Positions 6,072 to 13,688 of a stretch of 13,688 nt of DNA are shown one piece after another. Under the pieces are notes generated by a model. It was given only the letters and a program-made list of their open reading frames with translations, had not been told where the DNA came from and made no database searches. Where the stretch lies: the NCBI GenBank assembly GCA_964424205.1, contig CAYRIF010000076.1:1-13688 (forward strand), read 5' to 3'. Position numbers and translations under genes: made by a program. The stretch comes from CAYRIF01 sp964424205. Its GTDB lineage: Bacteria; Bacteroidota; Bacteroidia; Cytophagales; Cyclobacteriaceae. Numbering within the stretch: the first letter of the stretch is position 1; every line of letters begins with the position of its first letter.

Positions 6072-7211
6072 ATGACAAACAATACAAGTTTAGAAATATA
6101 CAACCAGCCTGATTTATGGATAAAAACCTATAATCAGCTACAGAATCATCAAGAGGCACTTTCAAAGTTTTTAGCGATGGTTTACGGTTTTGATGATTTA
6201 AGTATAGTTTTAACAGGTGCAGGAACATCAGCTTTCATTGGCAAGGTGTTACAAGGGCCTTTTCAAAAGCGTACGAATATACCGACAAGAGCAATAGCAA
6301 CAACAGATTTGGTGTCACACCCTTCGATGTTCTTCCAAAGTGGTAGAACAACGTTATTGGTGTCATTTGCTCGTTCAGGCGATAGTCCGGAAAGTGTAGC
6401 GGCTGTTGAGCTAGCTGATGAAGTTTGTGATAATGTTTATCATTTAATTATTTCATGTAACCAAAATGGTAAATTGGCTCGTAGTAAAAACCCATCAAAC
6501 AAATACATATTTATTTTACCAGAGGGAGCAAATGACAAAGGTCTGGCGATGACTGGAAGTTTTACTTCTATGCTTCTAGTTGGACTTCTAATTGCTAGAA
6601 TTGAAGATTTGTCATCACTAAAATCTCAGGTTCTCCAATTGTCAGATTATGCCAATGAAGTGCTTGATAATTATATTGAAAAGCTTAAGCAAGTGGCAGC
6701 GTTGGATTTTAAAAGGGCAGTTTTTCTGGGGTCAGGTCCGCAATTAGGAGTTGCGGAGGAATCACATTTAAAGCTGCAAGAACTAACAGATGGTATTGTT
6801 ATTTGTAAGCATGATTCTTTTTTGGGATTTAGGCATGGACCAAAAGCTATTATCGATGATTCTACATTAATTGTTTATTTATTTTCAAATAATACTTTTG
6901 TTCAACAGTATGAGGAAGATTTAATACAGCAAATAAGTAATGGAGGAAAAGGAATATATAGCATAGCGATTATGGAAAGCGATAATGATGAAGTAGCTGT
7001 AGACCTTAAGATTATTACAGGCAATGCGCATGAGAACCTTGATGAAGAGTTTCTTGCAGTATGCAATATATTGCCTGCGCAGCTATTAGGCTATTTTAAA
7101 TCTCTACAGCTAGGTATTAATCCTGACAATCCATCTATAAGTGGTGCTATTTCTAGAGTTGTAAAAGGTGTTGAAATTTATCCATATCAGGAAGTATTAA
7201 AAAATGTATAA
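6072..7211 (+). CDS. agaS: AgaS-type SIS-domain sugar-phosphate isomerase/deaminase
   Basis: The product (379 residues from ATG 6072) has two SIS folds. SIS1 has LTGAGTSAFIG (47-57) and SFARSGDSPESVAAV (98-112). SIS2 has FLGSGPQLGVAEESHLKLQE (218-237) and GFRHGPK (252-258). The match along the whole length is to AgaS, which converts galactosamine-6-phosphate to tagatose-6-phosphate plus ammonia; the related GlmS/FrlB group is less similar. I prefer ATG 6072 because an A-rich run (AATAAAAAAATACAA) precedes it, as Bacteroidota starts usually have. An in-frame GTG at 6054 would add six residues. It is the first gene of the plus-strand operon and overlaps the next kinase by 8 nt. Weak -7-like boxes occur upstream (for example TACTTTTA at 5985) but without a -33 partner, so no promoter is called. 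Confidence 0.85.
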   Translation: MTNNTSLEIYNQPDLWIKTYNQLQNHQEALSKFLAMVYGFDDLSIVLTGAGTSAFIGKVLQGPFQKRTNIPTRAIATTDLVSHPSMFFQSGRTTLLVSFARSGDSPESVAAVELADEVCDNVYHLIISCNQNGKLARSKNPSNKYIFILPEGANDKGLAMTGSFTSMLLVGLLIARIEDLSSLKSQVLQLSDYANEVLDNYIEKLKQVAALDFKRAVFLGSGPQLGVAEESHLKLQELTDGIVICKHDSFLGFRHGPKAIIDDSTLIVYLFSNNTFVQQYEEDLIQQISNGGKGIYSIAIMESDNDEVAVDLKIITGNAHENLDEEFLAVCNILPAQLLGYFKSLQLGINPDNPSISGAISRVVKGVEIYPYQEVLKNV

Positions 7212-8166
7212 CAAAGTGGGTGATTACACGCTAGTTGTTTGTCCAAATCCTTCGATTGATATTTTGGCGTTTTTGGATGCGATTAACGAGGCAGAAATAA
7301 ATAGAATAAGGGAAGAGCGCCACTATCCGGGAGGAAAAGGAGTGCATGTTGCACTGAGTGCTGCGGAAATGGGAGAGGATATTATTTTACTAGGTTTTTG
7401 GGGAGGAGCGACAGGAAAGTGGGTGAAGGAGACATGTGAAAAAATGCATCAAAATATTAGATGTATTGGACCTGAATTACATGGTATGACCAGGAGTTGT
7501 TATACATTTAAATCAGATGGCGTGTTTAATGATACAGAGATATTAGGCGTAGGACCTTCTTTAAGTACAAGTGATGCGGACTTATTAAATGATATGTTTA
7601 GCAATCATGTGGCAGGTGCCAAATGTGTGGTATTAGGTGGTTCTTGGCCAAAGGGGGCACCAGAAGACGGATATAAAAGGTTAATTGAAATTGCACATGA
7701 ATATGAAAAGGCTGTTTTTTTAGATTGTACAGGAATCCAATTCTCTAATGCCATCATGCAAAAGCCTTTCATGGTACATCTAAACCGTGCAGAGTTGACT
7801 ACTATTTTTAATACTGAGGATTTTGAAAAGGCACTTAATATGCTAGCTTTGGAATGTACGCATGCTGCGGTAACTGATGGAGCAAAGGGATTGTTCTTAA
7901 CCTCGGGAAATGAGAGGGTACATGCTTCTTGTAAAATTGAAAAGGTGTATAGTGCAGTAGGTAGCGGAGATAGTCTTGTCGCCGGGTTAGTTGTTGCGTA
8001 TGTCAGAGGATACGGTTTAATGGAAACGGCGCGCCTCGCAACGGCTTGTGGTGCTGCTAATTGTTCCAATGAAGCATTAGGTTTGCTCAGCAAGACTGAC
8101 ATTGATAACCTTAAGTTGAAAACACAAGTTGAAATCTTAAATAATACTGCAGAACATGAAGTATGA
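7204..8166 (+). CDS. PfkB-family kinase, LacC/FruK type (probable tagatose-6-phosphate kinase)
   Basis: The 320-residue protein is a ribokinase-fold enzyme of the 1-phosphofructokinase/tagatose-6-phosphate kinase branch. It opens with LVVCPNPSIDI (10-20) and has the sugar-phosphate motif YPGGKGVHVA (41-50), LNRAEL (193-198), TDGAKG (224-229) and the ATP/anion-hole motif GSGDSLVAG (253-261) with catalytic Asp256. Between an AgaS isomerase and a class II aldolase the expected reaction is tagatose-6-P + ATP to tagatose-1,6-bisphosphate. Fructose-1-phosphate kinase activity is an alternative, since the two specificities are hard to separate by sequence. The ATG overlaps the agaS stop by 8 nt and the next kinase begins 11 nt before this gene ends, so the three genes are probably translationally coupled. 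Cytoplasmic. Confidence 0.82.
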   Translation: MYNKVGDYTLVVCPNPSIDILAFLDAINEAEINRIREERHYPGGKGVHVALSAAEMGEDIILLGFWGGATGKWVKETCEKMHQNIRCIGPELHGMTRSCYTFKSDGVFNDTEILGVGPSLSTSDADLLNDMFSNHVAGAKCVVLGGSWPKGAPEDGYKRLIEIAHEYEKAVFLDCTGIQFSNAIMQKPFMVHLNRAELTTIFNTEDFEKALNMLALECTHAAVTDGAKGLFLTSGNERVHASCKIEKVYSAVGSGDSLVAGLVVAYVRGYGLMETARLATACGAANCSNEALGLLSKTDIDNLKLKTQVEILNNTAEHEV

Positions 8167-9094
8167 TGTCATAGTAATTGGGGAACTTAATGTAGATATA
8201 ATTCTAAATAGAATTGACTCTTTTCCAGAGATGGGTAAAGAGAAAATAGCGGAAAAAATGACCACCACCTTGGGTAGTTCCTCTGCGATTTTTGCAAGTA
8301 ATATAAGTAGTCTTGGTGTTAAAGTAGCCTTTCTAGGAAAAATTGGAGATGATAATTATGGTGGGATTATTATAGATAGATTAAGCGCCAAAGGGGTAAA
8401 GACAGATTTAATTGTAACCAGTCAAGAGTTTAATACAGGCGCTACTATTGTGTTGAATTTTGATGAAGATAGGGCGATGGTTACTTACCCTGGAGCAATG
8501 GATCATTTAGTGATAGGTGATATATCTGATGAGCAGTTATCGCATGCAAAGCATTTGCATTTCTCTTCTTGTTTTTTGCAACCTGGGATAAAGCGTCATC
8601 TTTCTGAATTATTTAAACGAGCCAAGGCGCTAGGGTTAACAACATCACTTGACCCACAGTGGGATCCAGCGGAAGACTGGGAGTTAGACTTAAAAAACAT
8701 TTTGCCCTATGTAGATGTTTTTTTACCAAATGAAAGGGAATTGATGCTTTTGACCAATAGGCCTGACGTTGAAAGTGCTATTGATGCCGTGAAGGATATT
8801 GCCAATTGTGTGGTCGTGAAAATGGGGAACAAAGGTTCTTTGGTATATGAAAAAGGGAAGAAATCACTTAAAGCACCATATTTGAATGACAATGTCATAG
8901 ATGCTATTGGTGCCGGAGATAGTTTTAATGCAGGCTTTGTTTTTAAATATATCAAAGGTCAAAATATTAATGAGTGTCAGAAGTTTGGTAATTTAATGGG
9001 TGCTATATCAACCACCAGATCAGGAGGTACATCGGCATTTTCAAACTATGCAAATATTATGAAAATAGCACATAAAAAATTTAATTATAAATAG
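8156..9094 (+). CDS. Second PfkB-family sugar kinase, ribokinase-like
   Basis: This 312-residue ribokinase-fold protein begins DVIVIGELNVDIIL and has FLGKIGDDNYGG (59-70), DPQWDP (166-171), LPNERELMLL (190-199) and the C-terminal signature GAGDSFNAGF (252-261) with catalytic Asp255. The usual N-terminal di-glycine that closes the sugar lid (GGxxxN) is replaced by LGSSSAIFASN (39-49), which marks a distinct subgroup and suggests a different sugar ligand from the upstream kinase. In this pathway the most economical role is phosphorylation of the incoming free sugar, for example GalNAc or galactosamine, because no PTS genes are visible. That is inference from context; substrate is undetermined. 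It overlaps the preceding kinase by 11 nt. Confidence 0.8.
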   Translation: MKYDVIVIGELNVDIILNRIDSFPEMGKEKIAEKMTTTLGSSSAIFASNISSLGVKVAFLGKIGDDNYGGIIIDRLSAKGVKTDLIVTSQEFNTGATIVLNFDEDRAMVTYPGAMDHLVIGDISDEQLSHAKHLHFSSCFLQPGIKRHLSELFKRAKALGLTTSLDPQWDPAEDWELDLKNILPYVDVFLPNERELMLLTNRPDVESAIDAVKDIANCVVVKMGNKGSLVYEKGKKSLKAPYLNDNVIDAIGAGDSFNAGFVFKYIKGQNINECQKFGNLMGAISTTRSGGTSAFSNYANIMKIAHKKFNYK

Positions 9095-9100
9095 TAGAAA

Positions 9101-9928
9101 ATGAAATTACAAGAAAAATTTAAGATAGTAGAAAAAGAGAAAAGGGGGATTCTAGCTACAAATTTTTATAATTATGAGACGCTCACAGGGGTGTTGACAG
9201 CTGCTGCTGAACTGAAAGAGCCGTTAATATTGCAACTGACACAAAGTTCTATTGATTATATGGGGTTGAATATGGCAGTGGCGATGGCACGGGAAGGTCT
9301 TAAAGAATATAATGTGGAAGGTTGGATTCATTTAGACCATGGGGGTAGCTATGAATTGGTAGCAAGATGCCTTGATGCCGGATTTGATTCTGTAATGATA
9401 GATGCAAGTGAAGCTCCTATGGATGACAATATAGCGGTTACTAGAAAGGTTGTTAAACTTGCTGAACAGTATGAAGCCAATGTGGAAGCAGAACTAGGAT
9501 TTATTGCAAAATTAGGGCAAGAGCATGAGGGGAATGGATTTACGCAACCTGGGGAAGCAAAATTGTTTGTAAAGGAGACCGGGGTAAATGCGCTTGCTGT
9601 AGCGATAGGGTCTGCACATGGATTTTATAAAGAGGCACCAAAGTTGCAAATGGACTTACTTAGTGATATCCGAGCAAATACTGATGTAACGTTAGTATTG
9701 CATGGAGGATCAGGAATTCCTCATGTTTCATTGCAAGAAGCTATTGGTCGTGGAATTTGCAAAATAAACTTGGCCACTGAGATTAAGAATATTTTTATGC
9801 AAACACTCAAGAGAACATTAATTGAAAGTGAAGAGATTGATTTGAGAAAGGTTTTTCCAGTAGCCACAGACGCAATTAAACAGCTCGTATCTGAAAAATT
9901 GAGGGTGGTTAAAATGGAAGAATTATGA
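9101..9928 (+). CDS. Class II ketose-bisphosphate aldolase, probable tagatose-1,6-bisphosphate aldolase (GatY/KbaY-like)
   Basis: This 275-residue zinc-dependent TIM-barrel aldolase shows WIHLDHGG (75-82: catalytic D79, zinc ligand H80), VEAELG (129-134), AIGSAHGFY (168-176: zinc ligand H174), LHGGSGIP (200-207: zinc ligand H201) and KINLATE (221-227, phosphate binding). The expected reaction is tagatose-1,6-bisphosphate to DHAP plus glyceraldehyde-3-phosphate in the cytoplasm. Fructose-1,6-bisphosphate is the alternative substrate; context with AgaS favours tagatose. Length fits GatY/KbaY. The segment after the first beta strands reads DASEAPMDDN where DGS-type sequences are commoner, a mild deviation. 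It starts 6 nt after the kinase stop and ends in an ATGA overlap with the next gene. Confidence 0.85.
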   Translation: MKLQEKFKIVEKEKRGILATNFYNYETLTGVLTAAAELKEPLILQLTQSSIDYMGLNMAVAMAREGLKEYNVEGWIHLDHGGSYELVARCLDAGFDSVMIDASEAPMDDNIAVTRKVVKLAEQYEANVEAELGFIAKLGQEHEGNGFTQPGEAKLFVKETGVNALAVAIGSAHGFYKEAPKLQMDLLSDIRANTDVTLVLHGGSGIPHVSLQEAIGRGICKINLATEIKNIFMQTLKRTLIESEEIDLRKVFPVATDAIKQLVSEKLRVVKMEEL

Positions 9929-11039
9929 AAAAAACATATGTGATTGCTTTGATGCTTGTGTTTTGTTTGATGTTTTCTTGTAAAACTGAAAGAAATAATG
10001 AAAATGTGCAAACAAAAACTGAAGACGTAGTAAAAAATGACAGCATCAGCCGACTCCTGCTAAAAGATTATCACCCAAAATCTATTTATAATATTCCGAT
10101 CACAAAAATTGACAAAGCAAAATTTCCTGTGATTGACATGCATTCACACATGTATGTACACAGCGAGGAGGAAATGGATAACTGGGTGAGCATCATGGAT
10201 TCAGTTGGAATTGATAAAACCATAGTTTTGACTTATGAGACGGGAAAGAAATTTGACTCGGTATTTCAGGTTTATTCAAAATATATGGACAGGTTTGTAT
10301 TGTTCTGTGGCTTTGATTACACAGATTTTGATAAACCAGGATTTCCTAACAATGCTGTTAAGGAATTAGAGAGATGTTATCAAATAGGAGCACGTGGTGT
10401 TGGGGAGTTAGGGGATAAAGGAAAAGGATTGTTTTATTCCAAGCCGGCGGAGGCTTTTGGTATGCATATTGATGATGAAAGAATGAAGCCACTTATTAAA
10501 AAATGTGGTGAATTGAATATGCCTATTAGCATTCATGTAGCGGAACCAAAATGGATGTATGAAAAAATGGACGCTACCAATGATGGTTTAATGACTGCTT
10601 TTAATTGGCGACTAGACGATAAGAAAGATATTAAGGGTCACGGTGAAATGATGGAAATATTGGAGAATACTGTGAGGGAAAATCCATTAACCACTTTCAT
10701 CGCTTGCCACTATGCTAATTGCTCTTATGACTTAAGTATATTAGGTGATATGCTTGATGAATTCCNNNNNNNNNNGAAACTGCAAATATACCCAAGTATA
10801 TGAATCGCTTTTTTAATACATATCAAGACAGAATGATTTATGGGTCTGACATGGGAACAAATAGTGCTATGTATCGCATTACTTTTAGGATATTGGAAAG
10901 CGATGATGAGCATTTTTATGAGCAGGCGTTATTTGGTTATCATTGGGCGCTGGACGGTTATGGATTGGAAGAAGAGGTTTTAGAGAAGATATACAGAAAA
11001 AATGCTTTGAAAATTTTAAATATTGCTGATAAAAAATGA
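9925..11039 (+). CDS. Amidohydrolase-family lipoprotein, interrupted by an assembly gap
   Basis: The gene begins in an ATGA overlap with the aldolase and ends in an ATGA overlap with the GH36-like gene. A run of N (10766-10775) cuts it: 280 residues precede it and 87 follow in another frame. The second part resumes as ETANIPKYMNRFFNTYQDRM, then IYGSDMG, which continues the fold, so I treat both as one gene. The signal peptide ends in a lipobox (LMFSC, Cys19). The TIM-barrel metal-site motifs of the PF04909-like amidohydrolases are visible: DMHSH (71-75), SIHVAEP (202-208), ACHYAN (260-265) and the late Asp in GSDMG. The likely location is the periplasm or outer membrane. Members of this superfamily hydrolyse lactones, amides or decarboxylate; the substrate here is unknown. 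Its place beside sugar hydrolases suggests action on a glycan-derived compound. Confidence 0.75.
10766..10775. other. Assembly gap (10 N)
   Basis: Ten N lie inside the amidohydrolase gene. For the flanks to join in frame the true gap must be 2 modulo 3 in length, whereas ten is 1 modulo 3, so the number of N is a placeholder. Related proteins would suggest about a dozen missing codons between DMLDEF and ETANIPKYM. Confidence 0.95.
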
Positions 11040-13123
11040 TGAAACACATACATAGATATATAGTATTGAAAAATGTAAATTTATTATTTGCTCTAGCCTT
11101 GTTTGTCGCTTCATGTGGTACTAAAAGTAAGGAAAAAATCTCAGGAGCCACCGTGCATCATGGTCACCTACTTCTTGAGTTTGATAGCTTGATGCGTGGA
11201 AAGGTAAACTCAGATTACAATACCTCACCGTTATCAAATGATTTTATGGCTAGTGAGTATCTTGTCTTAGATGATACAGAAGTAAAGACTTTCGATCTTA
11301 TTTCTATTGAAAAAACGGACATTACTTCTAAACTTGGCAATGGCAATAGGCTGACGCTTATTGGAGCGGTGAGAAATGAAAATAGGCAATTATCAAAAAT
11401 AGTAACGGTAGAGACATTTGATGATTTTGAGGATATTGCAACTGTGGTGGTTCGCTACATCAATACTGGAAAGAACGATTTGAATGTAGCAGGATGGGTA
11501 AATAATAATTATGCTATTAGCAGCAATTCAGATAATCCACCATTTTGGTCTTTTCAAAGTGGCTCTTATGAGAATCGCCCAGACTGGGTATTACCTTTGA
11601 AAGATGGTTTTGAACAAGAAAACTATATGGGAATGAATGCTTCGGACTATGGAGGAGGTACGCCAGTTGTGGATATATGGAGAAAGGATGTTGGTGTGGC
11701 AATTGGTCATATGGAAATGGTTCCTAAACTAGTATCGCTTCCAGTCCAAGTGGAGGGTGATAAAGCAACTATTGCCGTACGGTTTAAAAAACAAATGAAG
11801 TTGCCTCCAGGTGACACATTACATACATTTAAAACTTTTGTATCTGTTCATCAAGGGGACTACTTCACCACTTTGAAAAAGTATAGCAAAATGATGCAGC
11901 TAAATGGGCTGAAGTTTGTGGCATCAGAAGAGGAAGCATATGAGCCTATCTGGTGTGCCTGGGGGTATGAAAGAAATTTTAATGTAGAAGAAATTCTCAA
12001 TACCTTACCAAAGGTAAAGGAGCTTGGAATCAAATGGGCGGTGCTTGACGATGGATTTCAAATTGCGGAAGGTGATTGGAATGTCAATAGAGATAAATTT
12101 CCTAAAGGAGATTCCAGTATGATTGAATTTGTTGATGAAATACATAGCTATGGGCTTAAAGCCAAGCTGTGGTGGACGCCCTTAGCGGTGGATTCAGGGA
12201 CACAACTGTTAGCAGATCATCCCGATATTCTATTGATTAATAAAGATGATTCAGTACAGAAAATAAGTTGGTGGGACAGCTATTATATGTCTCCTACAGA
12301 AAAAGAAGTAATCGCTCATACCAAAGATGTGGTGGACATGTTTTTAGGAAAGTGGGGTTTTGATGGATTGAAAATGGACGGTCAGCATTTGAATGGAGTT
12401 CCTCCGGATTATAATCCTGCACATAAGCTAGATTACCCTGAGCAATCAGTAGAAGGCTTGCCGGGTTTTTTTAATATGATATATGAAACGGCAAGAAAAA
12501 TTAAGCCACATGCAGTGATAGAAAATTGTCCATGTGGTACGGCCTGTTCATTTTACAATATGGCATACATGAATCAAGCGGTTAGTTCAGACCCATTGTC
12601 ATCTTGGCAAATTAGATTAAAAGGAAAAACCTACAAAGCTTTGATGGGGAAAACAGCGTATTATGGGGATCATGTAGAACTAAGTGATAATGGCAGCGAT
12701 TTTGCTAGTTCATTTGGAGTAGGCGCCGTATTAGGCACAAAATTTACCTGGCCAAAAGATAACCCTACACAATCCGAGAGCTTTCTATTAACCCCTGAAA
12801 AGGAGATTAAGTGGAAAAAATGGTTTGGTCTATATAACGATAAAATGTTATCGAAAGAAGAATATCGTGGTGAACTATACGACATTGGCTATGATTTGCC
12901 TGAAACACATGTAATTCAAAAAGAGGATACGTTATATTACGCTTTTTATGCTAAAGAGTACAATGGAGTAGTTGAATTAAGAGGGCTTGACGCGAATAAG
13001 ACGTATGAGATAAATGACTATGTAAATGCTGTCTCATACGGTACTGTAAAAGGGCCAGTGGCTAAAATAGACTTTAAATTTGGGCAATACTTATTAATCG
13101 AAGCAGTTCCAACTAAAAAATAA
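11036..13123 (+). CDS. GH36-like alpha-galactosidase/alpha-N-acetylgalactosaminidase lipoprotein
   Basis: This 695-residue protein has a signal peptide ending in lipobox VASC (Cys27), an N-terminal beta-sandwich-like part (about 35-290), a (beta/alpha)8 catalytic barrel (about 300-610) and a short C-terminal beta domain. Barrel landmarks of clan GH-D are WCAWGYERNFNVEEIL (306-321), LDDGFQIAEGDWNVN (337-351), GLKMDGQHL (444-452; probable nucleophile D448) and SSDPLSSWQ (517-525; probable acid/base D519). The usual GH36 CxSGGxRxD segment reads ENCPCGTACSFYN (495-507), so it is a divergent member. The expected role is release of terminal alpha-linked galactose or GalNAc from glycans outside the cytoplasm, feeding the upstream catabolic genes. 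Exact specificity is not readable. The start is one of two adjacent ATGs (11036 or 11039), and the first overlaps the amidohydrolase stop by 4 nt. Confidence 0.75.
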   Translation: MMKHIHRYIVLKNVNLLFALALFVASCGTKSKEKISGATVHHGHLLLEFDSLMRGKVNSDYNTSPLSNDFMASEYLVLDDTEVKTFDLISIEKTDITSKLGNGNRLTLIGAVRNENRQLSKIVTVETFDDFEDIATVVVRYINTGKNDLNVAGWVNNNYAISSNSDNPPFWSFQSGSYENRPDWVLPLKDGFEQENYMGMNASDYGGGTPVVDIWRKDVGVAIGHMEMVPKLVSLPVQVEGDKATIAVRFKKQMKLPPGDTLHTFKTFVSVHQGDYFTTLKKYSKMMQLNGLKFVASEEEAYEPIWCAWGYERNFNVEEILNTLPKVKELGIKWAVLDDGFQIAEGDWNVNRDKFPKGDSSMIEFVDEIHSYGLKAKLWWTPLAVDSGTQLLADHPDILLINKDDSVQKISWWDSYYMSPTEKEVIAHTKDVVDMFLGKWGFDGLKMDGQHLNGVPPDYNPAHKLDYPEQSVEGLPGFFNMIYETARKIKPHAVIENCPCGTACSFYNMAYMNQAVSSDPLSSWQIRLKGKTYKALMGKTAYYGDHVELSDNGSDFASSFGVGAVLGTKFTWPKDNPTQSESFLLTPEKEIKWKKWFGLYNDKMLSKEEYRGELYDIGYDLPETHVIQKEDTLYYAFYAKEYNGVVELRGLDANKTYEINDYVNAVSYGTVKGPVAKIDFKFGQYLLIEAVPTKK

Positions 13124-13135
13124 AATAAAACTAAT

Positions 13136-13688
13136 ATGAACAAGTTAAACAGTGGTATAATTAATTATTTTTGTTTTTTTCTGGCCTTTTATACGCTTCC
13201 GGGTTGTTCTGGGAATGATGAGCCGGTTGTATTTGACCAGCCAGAAACAATCACTATAGAAGGCACTATAACAAAGGCGCAGCCATTAGCAGGTATTGTT
13301 CTTTGGGATACACATAGCAAAAAAAATACAGATGCTGTTTCGTTAGAGTATTCATACATGCTTTTTGATGAAGTAATGGAAGGTAAGGGAGTATATAATT
13401 GGGATATTGTAGAAAATAAATTGAATGCTATCGCTGGTAGAAAACACCAAGCGATACTCAGATTTAGATATGCTTATGTAGGGTGGCAGACATCTGTACC
13501 TGCTTATATCAAAGCACTCCCTGACTATCACGAAACAGAAGGGCTTTCTGAAGGGGAGGTCACTTGGTTTCCTGATTGGACGCATCAAGAGTTGAAAGAT
13601 TTTACATTAGACTTTTATAGTGAATTTGCTAAAAAGTATGACAATGACCCACGACTGGCTTACGTACAGGTGGGGTTTGGATTGTGGG
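13136..13688 (+). CDS. Lipoprotein with DUF4832-like TIM-barrel N-terminus, truncated by window end
   Basis: An open frame runs from ATG 13136 for 184 codons to the window edge. The signal peptide ends in a lipobox (TLPGC, Cys24). The mature part has IVLWDTHSKKNTDAVSLEYS, then YNWDIVENKLNAIAGRKHQA, ILRFRYAY, FPDWTHQELKDFTLDFYSEF and KKYDNDPRLAYVQVGFGLW. This order (a short strand-helix unit, an R-rich strand, a long helix, then KYDxDPRLAxVQxGxxG.W) resembles the N-terminal barrel half of DUF4832 / GH42-like glycosidase-related proteins; I recall this from family style and cannot confirm it. Catalytic acids would lie beyond the window. It follows the GH36-like gene by 12 nt and is probably in the same operon, so a secreted carbohydrate-active role is likely but unproven. 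Confidence 0.65.
   Translation, partial: MNKLNSGIINYFCFFLAFYTLPGCSGNDEPVVFDQPETITIEGTITKAQPLAGIVLWDTHSKKNTDAVSLEYSYMLFDEVMEGKGVYNWDIVENKLNAIAGRKHQAILRFRYAYVGWQTSVPAYIKALPDYHETEGLSEGEVTWFPDWTHQELKDFTLDFYSEFAKKYDNDPRLAYVQVGFGLW

Noticed and set aside
5962..6228. Open frame of 88 codons on the minus strand
   Set aside because: Its N-terminal part is antisense to the well-supported agaS start and the remainder is AT-rich low-complexity sequence with no family resemblance.
7605..8102. Open frame of 165 codons on the minus strand
   Set aside because: It is fully antisense to the LacC/FruK-type kinase, which carries all family motifs; it resembles no family.
10800..11039. Separate 79-codon gene after the N run
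   Set aside because: The frame is open back to the N run and encodes ETANIPKY before that Met, continuing the amidohydrolase; it is one gene broken by the gap.

Overview
The window looks like a scaffold from a draft genome of a Bacteroidota bacterium (Cytophagia, Flavobacteriia or Saprospiria type; I cannot place it lower). The evidence is AT-rich DNA, A-rich regions instead of Shine-Dalgarno sites before start codons, three matches to the Bacteroidota -7 promoter box TAnnTTTG, outer-membrane receptors and lipoproteins typical of the phylum, and gene families whose sequence style fits it. A run of ten N shows that the scaffold was joined across a gap.

Left half (1-5172), all on the minus strand. 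In transcription order: a purine nucleoside phosphorylase, Lgt and a FabG-type reductase form a tight operon (2-nt gap, then 20-nt overlap) behind a good promoter match. Next comes a spacer with three phased 20/21-bp repeats, then a 106-codon ORF, then a BtuB-like TonB-dependent receptor. The first 181 bases hold the start of a type I restriction-modification methyltransferase (hsdM) that leaves the window. The most striking signal is between the small ORF and the receptor. A perfect 13-bp hairpin followed by a U-tract overlaps the last codons and stop codon of the small ORF and ends 11 nt before the receptor start codon. This is the geometry of an attenuator relieved by translation of the upstream ORF.

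Middle (5173-6071): a divergent intergenic region of about 0.9 kb. It contains two diverged tandem copies of a 226-255-bp repeat, a 12-bp palindrome, and an isolated hairpin (8-bp stem, TTCA loop) that lies downstream of no gene and resembles an IS200/IS605 or REP end.

Right half (6072-13688), all on the plus strand: one compact operon whose genes overlap or lie at most 12 nt apart. The cytoplasmic part is an AgaS-type sugar-phosphate isomerase/deaminase, a LacC/FruK-type PfkB kinase, a second PfkB kinase and a class II GatY/KbaY-type aldolase. Together these suggest galactosamine-6-P to tagatose-6-P to tagatose-1,6-bisphosphate to triose phosphates. It is followed by three predicted lipoproteins: an amidohydrolase (interrupted by the N gap), a divergent GH36-like alpha-galactosidase/alpha-N-acetylgalactosaminidase, and the start of a TIM-barrel-like lipoprotein that leaves the window. 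The locus therefore couples release of a galacto-configured (amino)sugar outside the cytoplasm to its breakdown inside. No transporter, regulator or N-acetyl deacetylase is visible here.
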